The notes beneath the pieces were generated by a model. It had not been told where the DNA came from and did not search any database. It saw nothing but the letters and a program-made list of their open reading frames with translations. Shown here one piece after another: positions 37,650-48,210 of a stretch of DNA of 64,000 bases (position 1 is its first letter; every line of letters begins with the position of its first letter). Where the stretch lies: positions 2,974,482-3,038,481 of the forward strand of contig NW_019091362.1 in assembly GCF_001949145.1 (NCBI RefSeq). Reading direction: 5' to 3'. Origin of the DNA: Acanthaster planci. Its lineage: Eukaryota; Echinodermata; Asteroidea; Valvatida; Acanthasteridae. The position numbers were made by a program, and so were the translations under genes.

Positions 37650-38090
37650 CTTCAGTTTAACGAAGGGGAAAGTTCGGCATCTCGGACGGTGGAAATTGCC
37701 TCCGTTAAAACCCCCGGTGTTGTGTCTCATCCGCGGAGGGAGAATCATCGCACCGAGGCCGGCAAAAAGAGAGAAGGCAACCGCAATCACAATCATCCGT
37801 GTATTTCTGAACGAAACGATTACGGCTGGGTCCCGACGGTAAACGAAAGCTTATTGATTAATGCTTGGTGGACCAGCGGCTGTGCAGGTGGCTCCGTGGA
37901 CCTGGCAGATCTCGCCGGCTTCCGGCGAGCAGCGGTGGGGGGAAAAGCGGGGCGAGTTTTTTTGCCCGGCCGCGCTCACCGTCCGTCTAATTAATCGTGT
38001 GATCACTCACAAACGGTGGTATAATGACGGGGCAAACCATGGCCGGTATACGTGGCGGGTTACATGCCCGTTACCCACTCCTCGGTATTG
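37650..38090. promoter_or_regulatory. GC-rich island, candidate regulatory element
   Basis: About 440 bp with many CpGs, a CAGGTG E-box at about 37885, and TATTGATTAATGC-type homeodomain sites at about 37853-37865. A 118-codon frame crosses it but has no known domain and looks like a consequence of GC content. Confidence 0.5.
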
Positions 38091-39970
38091 TGTAAAAGGA
38101 AATGTGTAATATGTCACTGTTAAATCCTCTCTGCTAAACCGTCAATCTTTGCCTGAAATGCCGAAAGGCCGGTTACAGAAACCCCATAATTATCGCAAAG
38201 GCTTATGATATTGTTCGATCACGAGACAGTGGTATTAAGCAGGTATTGCTTTATTAATTTGTAACATTTTCCTAAAGAAGGAAAAACAAATCATGGAATA
38301 AGTTGATTGTATTCGACGTCCGGTGGTTAGCTTTTAGCTGTACAAGAAGTGTGGGTCGATGTAACTTGGTATATGTACTTGAATACACCTAACCATCAGT
38401 TGTTTCTAGCGCTGTTACATTAATATAGTCAGTTTGATGCCGTGTCAATTTTAGTCTACTCTCAAATAGCATTAGCTTTGTTTTGTAGCGACGGGACTTT
38501 TTAACATTGGGGACTAAAACAAATGAAATCACGTATGTGCGGTAACTTTGCCATACAAAATAAATGCTTGTTTGCTTGTTTTATTAAATTAGATTGAGGA
38601 TTTTGTGCCATTTTGCTTCGTTGAAATGTGATACTGTTTCTTTAAAAATGAAATGAAGTGTGAATTCGATGACGCATGGCACTTTATTTCATACAGAAAC
38701 ACCTTGTCAAATTAATTCATCAAACGTGGCTTGCTGTTTTGAAACACTGTGAAAGCCTTTGTTATTTGCTGTTGATAACTAACATATCACTTTGTGCACA
38801 TTCCACAGAATATCAGCAACAAGTTGCTCTAAATGTTAAACTGATTGATATTTGGTCAAAATGTAAGACAAAATATATTATGTATATTTAATTTAATACC
38901 AATTTTCCGTCGAAAAGATGTCACATAGTTTTTCTCCTTCGCAAAGCATTTGTCCTACCTTTGGTCCTATCTTGTGATATTTTGCTCTCCAGGTGAGGTC
39001 TGAGCTAGGCAGCAAGGCAATGTCTCAAAGACACAACCACACCGTCCATTAGCGTGTGTTCCGGCACCATGTGTGGCACAAAAAAAGCCCCGGAGCTTCA
39101 GAGGCAATAGGATACAGCTCTCATTTCGGTTCCCTCCAACAGGGAGAAATCCTCCACGCCACACTACACAATCTGCCGAGTCCAGTTATCTCAATATGTT
39201 GATCTCTTTGCCTGGCCACAAGTTTACGGGATGTCCACTCGAAGGACGAGATGCAACCAAGACCCTGGAACTTTCTGATTTGAAAAGCAAGGCTGTTCGT
39301 CTTCTGTAAGAATTGGCCGCTGAAGAGTCCCGCTTTTTCTTTTCTCGAGTTGTCAGTTAGACAGCCCACGAAGTTTCAACTGGATGAGTAGCACGATAAT
39401 GCGCGGTGTCAGAAATGAAATTCAGGTCGCCGGGGGACAGCGCAGGTAAGAGGTCTGTGTGGTTCTGGCGGTCTTTTTATTCCGTGATGGACTACGCATT
39501 CCCGCCCTCCGGTGATGACGTAAATGTTGCCGACGACATCCGTCAACAGAGCTGTTAAAAAATAAGACAACTTCCCACTCGTGAAAATTTCTTGCACGGA
39601 TTAAGCATGCGCAGTTCAATTCCATCAAGGTGGTGAATCTAGACGTCCTCTGGAAAATCTGCAGAACCGCGGGTTGCCATAGATATTGAGATATTGCGCA
39701 CGCATGCGCAAGGGATGTCTACTCCCCGAAACCGCAAACTGTTGCGGACGTCACCCCAGCAGTTGTCACCAATTGTTGCAAAACAGAGAGATGAGATGAG
39801 ATGCATCTCCACGCTTACATTTTGTTGCAAAAAATCGCTGGAAGAAGGCAAAGCTTTTAAGGCCTGAGGCGATCTGCGCATGCGTCAAAGTTTGGTCTCA
39901 AGCAGCAGTGTGTTAGATTTGGGGCAAAATAAAGAGTAAAATTGTCCGTGTGAGCCGCTCCCGCCGCGAA
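38091..39970. other. Intergenic, no gene seen
   Basis: AT-rich to 38950, then more mixed sequence at 39000-39970. Short frames only, none recognised. Confidence 0.5.
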
Positions 39971-39974
39971 GAGG

Positions 39975-40445
39975 AACAAACTACCAGCGCTCTGGGCGAT
40001 CTGAGGTGACATAAAATTCGCCGAGCTGCCCTCTGGGGGGAACTCCGCGCAGCAGCGAATGAAGATCAGAATTTCCATTTTTATTTCTCCCGGCTCAGCT
40101 CAAGTTAACGCCAAAATTAGCCGCGCAATAGTGAAACAAATTGGTTGGCTTCGCGCTAATCAGACGCGGCGGTGACAAGGGGCCCCGGTGTCCAATCGCC
40201 GAGGTTAACACCGACGCGGGACCCGGGTCTAATTTGTTGTGCCTGGAACCTGCGAGAGAAACACTATGTGACAACCACCCGGAGTGGCCGGGAGATGGTT
40301 GGCAGGAGGAGAGACGGACACCAACGTTCCCGGGTTAACTCGGCCCTGGGCCCCGACAACAAAATAAGAGTACGCGGTAACAAAAACAACAGTCGGAATA
40401 TCGAATGTTGGCCGCCGAGAATTGGTTCCCAGAGTTCGGCTGTAC
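39975..40445. promoter_or_regulatory. GC-rich island, candidate regulatory element
   Basis: A CpG-rich block with GGGGCCCC and ACCCGGGT palindromes at about 40180 and 40221. Overlapping frames on both strands lack known domains. Regulatory role inferred from composition. Confidence 0.5.
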
Positions 40446-40975
40446 TGTTGCACCTCTTTAAATTCTGAACAAAAAAAGTGAAGATAATATAAGTGGTTCC
40501 TTTTTCTTCAGATGCCCATAATGGTTATTGAATCTTGGTTCTTTTTGTTATCAATTTTGATGAATTGGCAAATGGACAACTTCGTCAAATGCGACGAACA
40601 CCCACTCTGTTCGTTTTTGCAGACTCCAACGACGACCAAATATTAACTGGTAAATACAGTGGATTCTGCTTTTAAGGTTAAAGATGACACAAGTGCAATA
40701 TTCTCTCGGAATGATAAATCAAAAACACTGAGAATAGGTTTGAAATATAATTTTGCCCATCGCCCTGATGCCCAGAATTAAATTCGACATAATGTGTTGG
40801 CTTGATCGGTATTCACACCGTTGTATGGCACAGATTTTTTCCAGGATAAAAAAACTTAAGACCTACATAATTAACTCACTGCCGTATAATTTTCCTGTCT
40901 CTGTGCAGTTTCTTAACTTCACGGAGCAACGTCACGTGTCTGCAGCCGCAGCAATAAATCAAATGCTTTTCTCTT
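40446..40975. other. Intergenic, no gene seen
   Basis: AT-rich; nothing recognisable. Confidence 0.5.
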
Positions 40976-41490
40976 TTTGCTCCAGGCTGTCAATATTAAG
41001 CAAGAATATGTTGGGGGGGGTTCTCAAGTTGCCCAACGAATTCCGCTCGGAGTGTTTCGTTTGGCGGGCTTTTGTGGCGCTCGAGTGTCCTGCGTGGACA
41101 ATCGGCTGAACAGTGTTGCCGCTACTGGCCCAATTCCTTCTAATGAAGCAAGTGCGTCTATCCGGGCCCTGGAGTGTGGGCCACTTATAAGCCGATTCAG
41201 AGGCCCTTCAGAGCGCTAGGAGAGCCGCTGAAGTCTTTGATACTTGGGGAACTTAATTGAAACCCGCGCGTTGGCTCGCTAGGTTCGTCGGTCGGTATTA
41301 CGGGCGGACACTGGAAGGGGGGGAGGGTCGGCGTTTGGTGTTGGGTCTTAGCTGCTGTATGTGTAACATGATTGACGGGATCATTGGTACAACGGCAACT
41401 GGTGTGCCATTGAGTGTTCCCCCGATGCGGTGACTAGCTGGAAAACGTACACACAGGATGGGACAATGGGACCGCGAGACTCTGGTCGCG
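40976..41490. promoter_or_regulatory. GC-rich stretch, candidate regulatory element
   Basis: Contains a G8 run at 41011-41018, a second G-rich run at about 41318-41327, and CpG-rich sequence between. No coding signal. Confidence 0.5.
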
Positions 41491-42460
41491 CGCCAAAAGC
41501 GGTTAACTAAATACTGGGATTGTCTCTCCGTTGTTGTTGTGTGTGGACAAAATTAATATCTTCCCCTCCGACTTGTATTGTCAATGGGATTTGTTTTGAT
41601 ATCGGCCAGTTGATTGAATAAGCCGGAGTGAACATATTTGATTGGACATACTCTGCTCTTATGAGATACATGTCATTTCTTTTTGTGTAGGTCTAGTCTC
41701 TGTGCGTGTGCGTTCGAGTCATTCTGTACGTTCTTTGTCCTGGGTGTTTACTTATTTTTCTGTGAGGCACAGCTCGAGTGGCGAAGACTTCACGCTGCAT
41801 AATCTTGCCAGACAGAAATCACAAATTGTATGTATTTTCGAGAGGAAGAAATAAATTGATTTTTCCTCTTTATTATCTTCAAACCATATATTTCAATATG
41901 TCATTGCCTAAGTTCCCCATCTTATATTGCCTTGTTTGTCAACCTATTTTCGCTATTACATTACAAAAATTACATGAAGTGCCTATACACTATAAAACTT
42001 TAATTTGTCAAATTGAAATTTTGTCGAGCGATGATAACAAAATATTAATTTGTAACGTTATGCAAATTGTACACTGAGATATAACAGAGCTCATTTTAAA
42101 CAACTTTTTTTTTTACAGAGGAGGCCTTCAGTGTATTTTAAAAAAAAAATATTCCGTCCATCAACATACCAAATCTCTTGTTTTTATGGAACTAACTTTT
42201 ATATCAACTGAGCCGAGAGGATATTTCAAATAATTATATTTCTTGACCTTGCTGTTCGTCTGTGAGAGTGTTATATTGTCTGGTATCCTGTCATCTTCTT
42301 CTTATCTGCTATCAGCTCTCTGTCAGTCGGTCGGCTGGACCATTAGTCATTGTTAAGATATGCCTGTCTGCGGTGTTATGGAAGACTTTGAATCTCCAAG
42401 TCTCAAGTTTGTCAGTGCTGTGTGTCATTTCGGGATGTACGTGTAGTGTGTGTGTGTTAT
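41491..42460. other. Intergenic, AT-rich, no gene seen
   Basis: Short frames only (for example 41778-42077 plus, 99 codons, no domain). Confidence 0.5.
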
Positions 42461-42464
42461 TTCT

Positions 42465-42910
42465 CCACCAGGGCCCATCGGGCTGTCTTACCCCCCGGGC
42501 TTGATCTCACACACAGGCCCGGGCGGCTCTCGGCATCTCGGGGACCATGTCCCCCGCAATTAATGGGTCTACCGTCTTGCACAGGGCTTAACAAATCTAT
42601 CTGATGAATCAGATGTCGCTGACAACTTGCATGTGACATAATCCTCGGCGGGGGAACATGAGAACCGCTCGGTTCTCAGTGGTGCGGAAATGGAGAGACC
42701 TGATCAAACTCAATTGCATGCAGCTCGACCTGGGCCACCACCCCTTCTCACGAGGGCCATCCAGAGTTAATGAAAAAATGGGAGCCCCGATCTGGGTTTC
42801 TCGTGTTCAGCGCGGGCGACGGTCGGGGTAGCACAATGGCTAAAGGGTCAACGTTTTTTTAGTCCGGCTGAAAATTGGCTAATTCAAGACAATCGGGGGG
42901 GGGGTTGCTG
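42465..42910. promoter_or_regulatory. GC-rich island, candidate regulatory element
   Basis: CCCCGGGC and CCCGGGCGG cores, ending in a G9 run near 42895-42904. No recognised protein. Inferred regulatory. Confidence 0.5.
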
Positions 42911-43214
42911 AAAACCACCTCCGATTCATGCTGCCGAGGTGTCTGATTATAGCGTGAAACGGATACGACCGAGATCTGTACCGGGGCGACGTGAGATCAC
43001 ACCGTGTTGCAAAATGGGCGGAAAACAGCCTGTTCGGAAAGAACATATCGGTATTGAAAGAGGTTGAGTGAGGGTGTGTGCACGGGGGGATTCTTGGCAT
43101 TGAATTGAGGTTCAAGACGGTTGGTTATATTGTATACTGTGCTTTAGTCGCACCCAGAGAGGAAATTGTGTTGTCATTTTGGGTTTGTTTTCCGTGGTTC
43201 CCTTTTCTCGTCTC

Positions 43215-43430
43215 CCAGTCAAAACTATGAGCAAACCCGCCCCGGCATTGTGCCGGCACAATGGGCCACGCGTCCCAGCGAGCAGTGTAAAGTTGATCAA
43301 GGGCACGCGACAGGGCCGATTGTCCGCACTTCGCTTCTCCATCCGGAAGGGGAGGGCAACGAGACCCGTAACATCGCGGGCACTTTTGTGGAAGTGTTGA
43401 CCGAGACTACCCCTCCCCCCCAAAAAAAAT
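43215..43430. promoter_or_regulatory. GC-rich island with inverted SOX cores
   Basis: Contains the perfect 18-bp palindrome CATTGTGCCGGCACAATG at 43246-43263, in which two ACAATG SOX-type cores face outward. It ends with a C7A8 junction at 43415-43429. No coding signal. Confidence 0.5.
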
Positions 43431-44435
43431 TAAAAATCGGTGAAAGGAAATTGGGAAGCAAAATGTGTCAGGTAGTGATGTCGTCGTGTTTCTCGGGAGA
43501 ACACTTGTAAAAAATGTGAGGAGGTGTACCAGATTGAATAATGCGACCCTCAATAACATTAGTGTAATGAACTGTATGAGTGAGAATTAATTCACGTCTT
43601 GTTTGCTACGCTTGTATCTTTGGGTGAACTTAGACAACACGATGGCACACGTTAACCATCCTTTCCCCTTTCCTCCAGATTTCAATTTGTCATTCAATCT
43701 TTTTTAATCCTGGGCCCGTTGTAATTCTGCCTGGCATTTTTATTGTTTGCTTACTACTTGCTCTTTAAGAATTTCCATTGAGATTAAACAAATCCACAAA
43801 GGTTTCTCCTTATGCGATGCGAAAATATAAAAAAAAGTACTAATAGGTCCAAATTCTTTTGTTTTTACGACTGAAATGTAGAAGCGTTGTCGTACTCAAG
43901 TTGTAATGCACTTTAAGGAGATCTAAATCATACAGGAACATTCACGCAGTTTTTTCAACCCATTTTTATACCTTTCTTGTAAACTCTGATGTAATTCCTA
44001 AAAACCATTCCATTCACCCCAAAACAGAGTTTGACCCTGCAGACATTGCAGGTCAATTTTACATTCGCTCTATGCCATTCTGGCTGAACACGGCCGGAAC
44101 TGTGCACAATCGTCCCCATGCAACATATAGATACAAATAGCCTGGGTTTCTTATTTAAATCAAAGCTTGGCAAACAAGGTCTGCGCGTTATGTATGACTC
44201 AAGATTACCAGGAGAAAATAGCTGAGCTCGGACTGTTTTGTCGATGTTGTAGCCGGCGGGTGAGAATCCGTACCGTAACTAGGGCCACACGCGCCTGCGT
44301 CATCGGAACCGCACCTTCAAGACCGTCTCCCTGAAATACAGAAACAGAAAGGAGGAAAACATGGAGGGCCAAAGAAAAAAAAAGGTACAAATCAATGCCT
44401 CACCGATCACTGGCTGAGCAAATCCCTATTAGTTA
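43431..44435. other. Intergenic, no gene seen
   Basis: AT-rich; nothing recognised on either strand. Confidence 0.5.
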
Positions 44436-44439
44436 CACT

Positions 44440-44900
44440 GGAGAGTTTAGGATGGGGGGGGGGAAAGAGACTCGGACGGAGAGATGCACCCCGGCAAGGC
44501 GCGCTGGGGCTGATGGACGCGACATCGATCGATAAAATCTCATTAGATTCTGCCGGGGCGCGGGGAAGGAGAGGGGGGAGAGCTGGAGAAAAAGAGAGAG
44601 AACGAGAGGACACGGAGACAGGACGAAGAAAGAGCCCTGGACGGAGCTAGGGAGAAACGGCTCTATGATTTCACCTGGCGCACCTGTGCACAACCCGGCA
44701 CTTTAGGGGCGCGCTGGGGCAAACATACCCCCGTCTCTAAGGAGCTGTTAAAGGAGGCAAGACTCGCCGCGGTCGCTGGAAGCCCCCAGATAATTACATC
44801 GTTTCTGAATACGATTAGACGCATCAGCGGCAGGGCCCGGCAATATTGCTGTTTCAGATGCTTGAGCGGAGGGACCTCTCCGTTTGCTGTTTTTCCGTCC
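44440..44900. promoter_or_regulatory. GC/purine-rich island, candidate regulatory element
   Basis: Begins with a G9 run (about 44455-44463), passes through a GA-rich purine tract (44560-44660), and holds CACCTG and CACCTGTGC E-boxes near 44672-44688. Then follows a CpG-rich block with GATAATTACATCG at about 44789 and the palindrome GCAATATTGC at about 44840. The dense, varied motif content resembles an enhancer. No protein similarity. Confidence 0.5.
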
Positions 44901-45374
44901 CTTTTTTTCGGAGGTGTTTAATGCAAGGAGCCCAGCGAGCGCAGGGACTGATTAACCATGTTCATATGTACCACTTGCTGAGAAAATATTTGAATAACAT
45001 TACTGGAATAGCTCCACGAGTTCAAAACGAACTTGTTATTAAATTGAGAGATAATGGATTGCATCTCATAAATGTTGAGAGTTGTGTTCCTTGACCACTA
45101 GATTCGAACAGATAAGGACTGTGGGTTTAATTAACTTTTGCAGAGAATCAGCCAACCTCGTAGTTTTCATGTTTACCTACCTGATTACAGTTTATAAATA
45201 TAACACAATTTCCGAGTTTTATTCACCAGATATTGAATTTGTTTTTGCAAAAAAGGTGGGAAATAATGTCAGTTGTGGTTATAAAATGTTCGTATCCACA
45301 TGTTACTGCACAACATTGTGCATGTAGGCCCATGCATGTGAATCAAGTGCTCGTTCGTCGAACTGTTCTGTAAA

Positions 45375-45445
45375 TCTTTTAGCTGTGCCGTGCTGAGCTC
45401 TGCAGTCCTGTGCCGAGCTTTGCCATGTTGTGCTGTGCTGCTTTG
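45375..45445 (+). repeat. Decayed pentanucleotide satellite, left tract
   Basis: Consecutive 5-mers of the form TGCYR (TGCCG, TGCTG, TGCCA, TGTTG) with point changes. Same unit and same strand phase type as the longer tract at 46380-46810. Confidence 0.5.
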
Positions 45446-45933
45446 GCGGGACTGGATTATCCAATAGACACTCTGGACCTAGGAAAAATTCGGAGGATAC
45501 TAAATTACCAAGTATGCAATAAGACACACCTCACACCAGAGAGCGCGCAAATACAAGATAGTTTCTGCAGGTTTTAGAGTCTCTCTCAATAAGCCAGCTT
45601 GGTTTTACAAATAAGCAAGGTCATTCGGGAACAAAGCACTCTCGCTGGTCTTCGTAGGGCTGTGCTGATGGGGAGAAAGTGCACGCGTGTCCGAATGACT
45701 TTGGACGCGCTTCATGTTGGGCATACGCCGTTGCAATACCCAACCAACTCATCGTCGACCAAGGGAAATTTTCTAACAATCCAAGCTGAGCATCATACGC
45801 GGAACTCCTTTGCTTGCCAATCGATGCTGATCGCTTTTGAGTTAAGATCTATGGAACACTGGTGCCTAAGGCCTATGAAACATTTTTGCCGGGCCCCGGT
45901 GTGCTGTGTGGCTCTATGTCCTACGGCGCTGCG

Positions 45934-46150
45934 CTGGGGGGGGGTCTAGAACCAAATTTTCAGGGGGGGGTGAGGCCGAACTTTTTGGGGGGAGGGCAAA
46001 AAATTGGAATTTGTTCATGTAACTTTTTATGGGGTGAGGCTGCATTTTGGGGCTTTTTACACGCTTTTGGAGGAGTGACGAAATAAAATCGCCTTTTCCT
46101 CATTACTACAAAAAATTGGCTCCGCTTTTTTGGGGGGGTGAGTGGGTGAG
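45934..46150 (+). repeat. G-run repeat, potential quadruplex
   Basis: G-tracts of 6-8 recur after T- or A-rich spacers (GGGGGGGTGAGGCCGAAC, then TTTTTGGGGGGAGGGC, later GGGGTGAGGCTGC). This gives a loose repeated unit of about 40-60 bp. The four closest G-tracts could fold as a G-quadruplex. Confidence 0.5.
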
Positions 46151-46379
46151 GGTGAGTTTGTTTCTGCATTCAATTGGGGACCCTGAACAATAGCGGACAA
46201 TAAGGTCCCCGATTGACAACTGTGTACAAAACATATGGGTGGTCTTCTAAAAAAAAGTTGAAGTACAAACAAAAGAGGAACATTAGGGGGTCCCCAGTTG
46301 CAGGCAAATACACACTTACATGTGTGTGGGGCGGGGGGAGTGGGGGAAGGTGGCCCCGTAAGCCCCCTGCATCCGCCCG

Positions 46380-46810
46380 AGCTGTGCTGTGTCCTTAAGT
46401 TCTGTAGTGTGTCGTACTACGTTGAGCTGTTCTCCTCTGCTTGGTGCTGCGCTGTGCCATACCGTGTCCTGCCATGTCATGCTGTGGTTTGCTGTGCTGT
46501 TTTGTGTCAATCTGTGTTGCGTTGTCAAGTGCTGTGTCCTTCTATCCTTTTCCCCTCTGTTTTATTGGATCATGTCATGCAACCATTGCTGTGTAGTGCT
46601 CTCCTCCGACATGCTGTGCTACCCTGTGCCATGCCGTGTCGTGCTGTGGTATCATGCTATGTTGGGCTGTGTTCGTGAAGTAGTGTGTTGTGTCGCACGG
46701 CACTTTCATGCTGTATTTTGCTGTGATATGTCATGCTATACAGTGCTGTCCTGTGCCATACCATGTCACGCTTTGTTACGCTGCGTTGTGCTGTGCTGTC
46801 GTGAAGTGTA
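46380..46810 (+). repeat. Decayed pentanucleotide satellite, main tract
   Basis: About 430 bp of degenerate TGCTG/TGCCA/TGTCA/TGCCG 5-mers. Because the unit is 5 bp and lacks stops on the plus strand, it creates long Cys/Val/Leu-rich frames (126 and 140 codons), which are not genes. Confidence 0.5.
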
Positions 46811-46904
46811 AAACTAGGCTACATGTTATTCGTAGCCTACAGCGGTCTCCTGCATTGTACTTTTGTGCTGTCAGCACATTAGAGGTTAGCCTGTGGTAAG
46901 GATT

Positions 46905-47150
46905 TGCGGGAACACCATAGAATATATCTCTTCAAGAAGAGGTGGGGTTCTGAAAAGAACCGGTGAGTGTCAACTCGACGTTTCGACCAGGATGCTCTGT
47001 CCTCAGAAAGAATGGCTGAAACGTCAAGTTAACACTCACCGGCCCTATTCAGAACCTCACCTCCTCTTGAAGAGATAGATCCCATGGGGTGCTACTACTT
47101 CCACCATGCAAAGTTTTAAATCTTACTTTGAATTTAGCCTCTTCTTGATG
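46905..47150. repeat. Palindromic Penelope-tail-like repeat, copy 2
   Basis: Two arms are imperfect inverted repeats: the left arm runs from about 46927 to 46995 and the right arm from about 47020 to 47085. Both carry TCTTCAAGA, the GGTTCTGAAnAG hairpin, GGTGAGTGT and GACGTTTC. Read on the minus strand, the left arm has CTGAGGA (47006-47000) followed 15 nt later by CGAAAC (46985-46980), the two conserved cores of hammerhead ribozymes. Penelope-like retroelements are known to carry such motifs in their terminal repeats. The family call is inference; no reverse transcriptase is nearby. Confidence 0.5.
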
Positions 47151-48085
47151 TGCCCTACGTTGCCACGCCTCGTTTAGGTCTTCCCTTCAGTTTGCTGAAC
47201 GTAAGAAGACCTGGTATGAAAAGTCGAAGAGGCAGCACAGTTCGGTTCAAACCGATATATATCCAGTGGCCCCTTCGTCATCTGGAATTAATCAATATCC
47301 TGCTGACAGTCCACTAAGCCGGCTGGAGGATGTCTTCAAGTGTGCGGAAAACATCCGCGTAATTGCGCGGATGCATTGAAGGTGGCGCCTGATGTTACCC
47401 AGCGGGGACGGAGTTTTGCTCCCGGGGGGAAATATATACAGCGTACAGGGGGAAAGAGGAAAAGAATTGATCACATTTCATAACAGTATTTATTTAAAAA
47501 CAAAATCAAGATCGTGTTGTGTGGGTGGAAAAATTGACATTATGCTTATTTTAAGTGAATGTTTAAAGTGCTATTGAGCTTGTAATGGCAGATGTCCTGT
47601 CCTGCGCAGACGCTTTGAAAATCTAGATAGAGTGAAAACGCCAACAAGTCACATTCACAACTTCGCCTGCCATATAAGACCCGTGATTACGAAATTTTCA
47701 TTCAATTCATATTTTTCAATTCGTCTGCATTTGCTGGGAAGTGAACAGTAGTTTTTAATCGCGAGGAAGTTTGCGGTAATTTCCAGAATGACGCATTTTA
47801 TTGATATGAGAGTGGCATAATGATTTGAACTTGTTTACATGTTTTTTGTTGTAACTTGCAAAACTATGTCTTTTTAGGAAAGGTTTATACACAATCGTGT
47901 AAAACAGGAATGGTCGCCAATTTTGCAGTAACAAGTGGAATTTGTAAATATTCGATGGTGTTAAATTGCATAGTTCTCCCATTTTTACTTGCCCATATCA
48001 TAACTTTGATATTGAAGGCACAGGCCATCCTGTGGTTTTTGATGCAATTAATTGGGCCAGCCTGTATCAACTGAAATATTAAACA
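47151..48085. other. Intergenic, no gene seen
   Basis: Mixed then AT-rich. Short frames only, none recognised. Confidence 0.5.
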
Positions 48086-48089
48086 AACT

Positions 48090-48210
48090 CGGCTGGAGCG
48101 ATACTTTCACACGAGATCGTCTTTACCGAACGACGCGGCGCGACGCCGGGGCGTAAGACGGACGAGCTCGACGGCGTGGGAACCGATCGAAAACGGAGAT
48201 ACGCGCCTAC
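48090..48210. promoter_or_regulatory. Small CpG-dense island
   Basis: About 120 bp with very high CpG density (for example CGACGCGGCGCGACGCCGGG at about 48132) in AT-rich DNA. No coding signal. Confidence 0.5.

Noticed and set aside
46298-46811. Two overlapping long Cys-rich frames (126 and 140 codons), superficially like a Cys-rich membrane or secreted protein
   Set aside because: They are the read-through of a 5-bp TGCYR satellite that has no stops on this strand. Several phases give the same kind of peptide.
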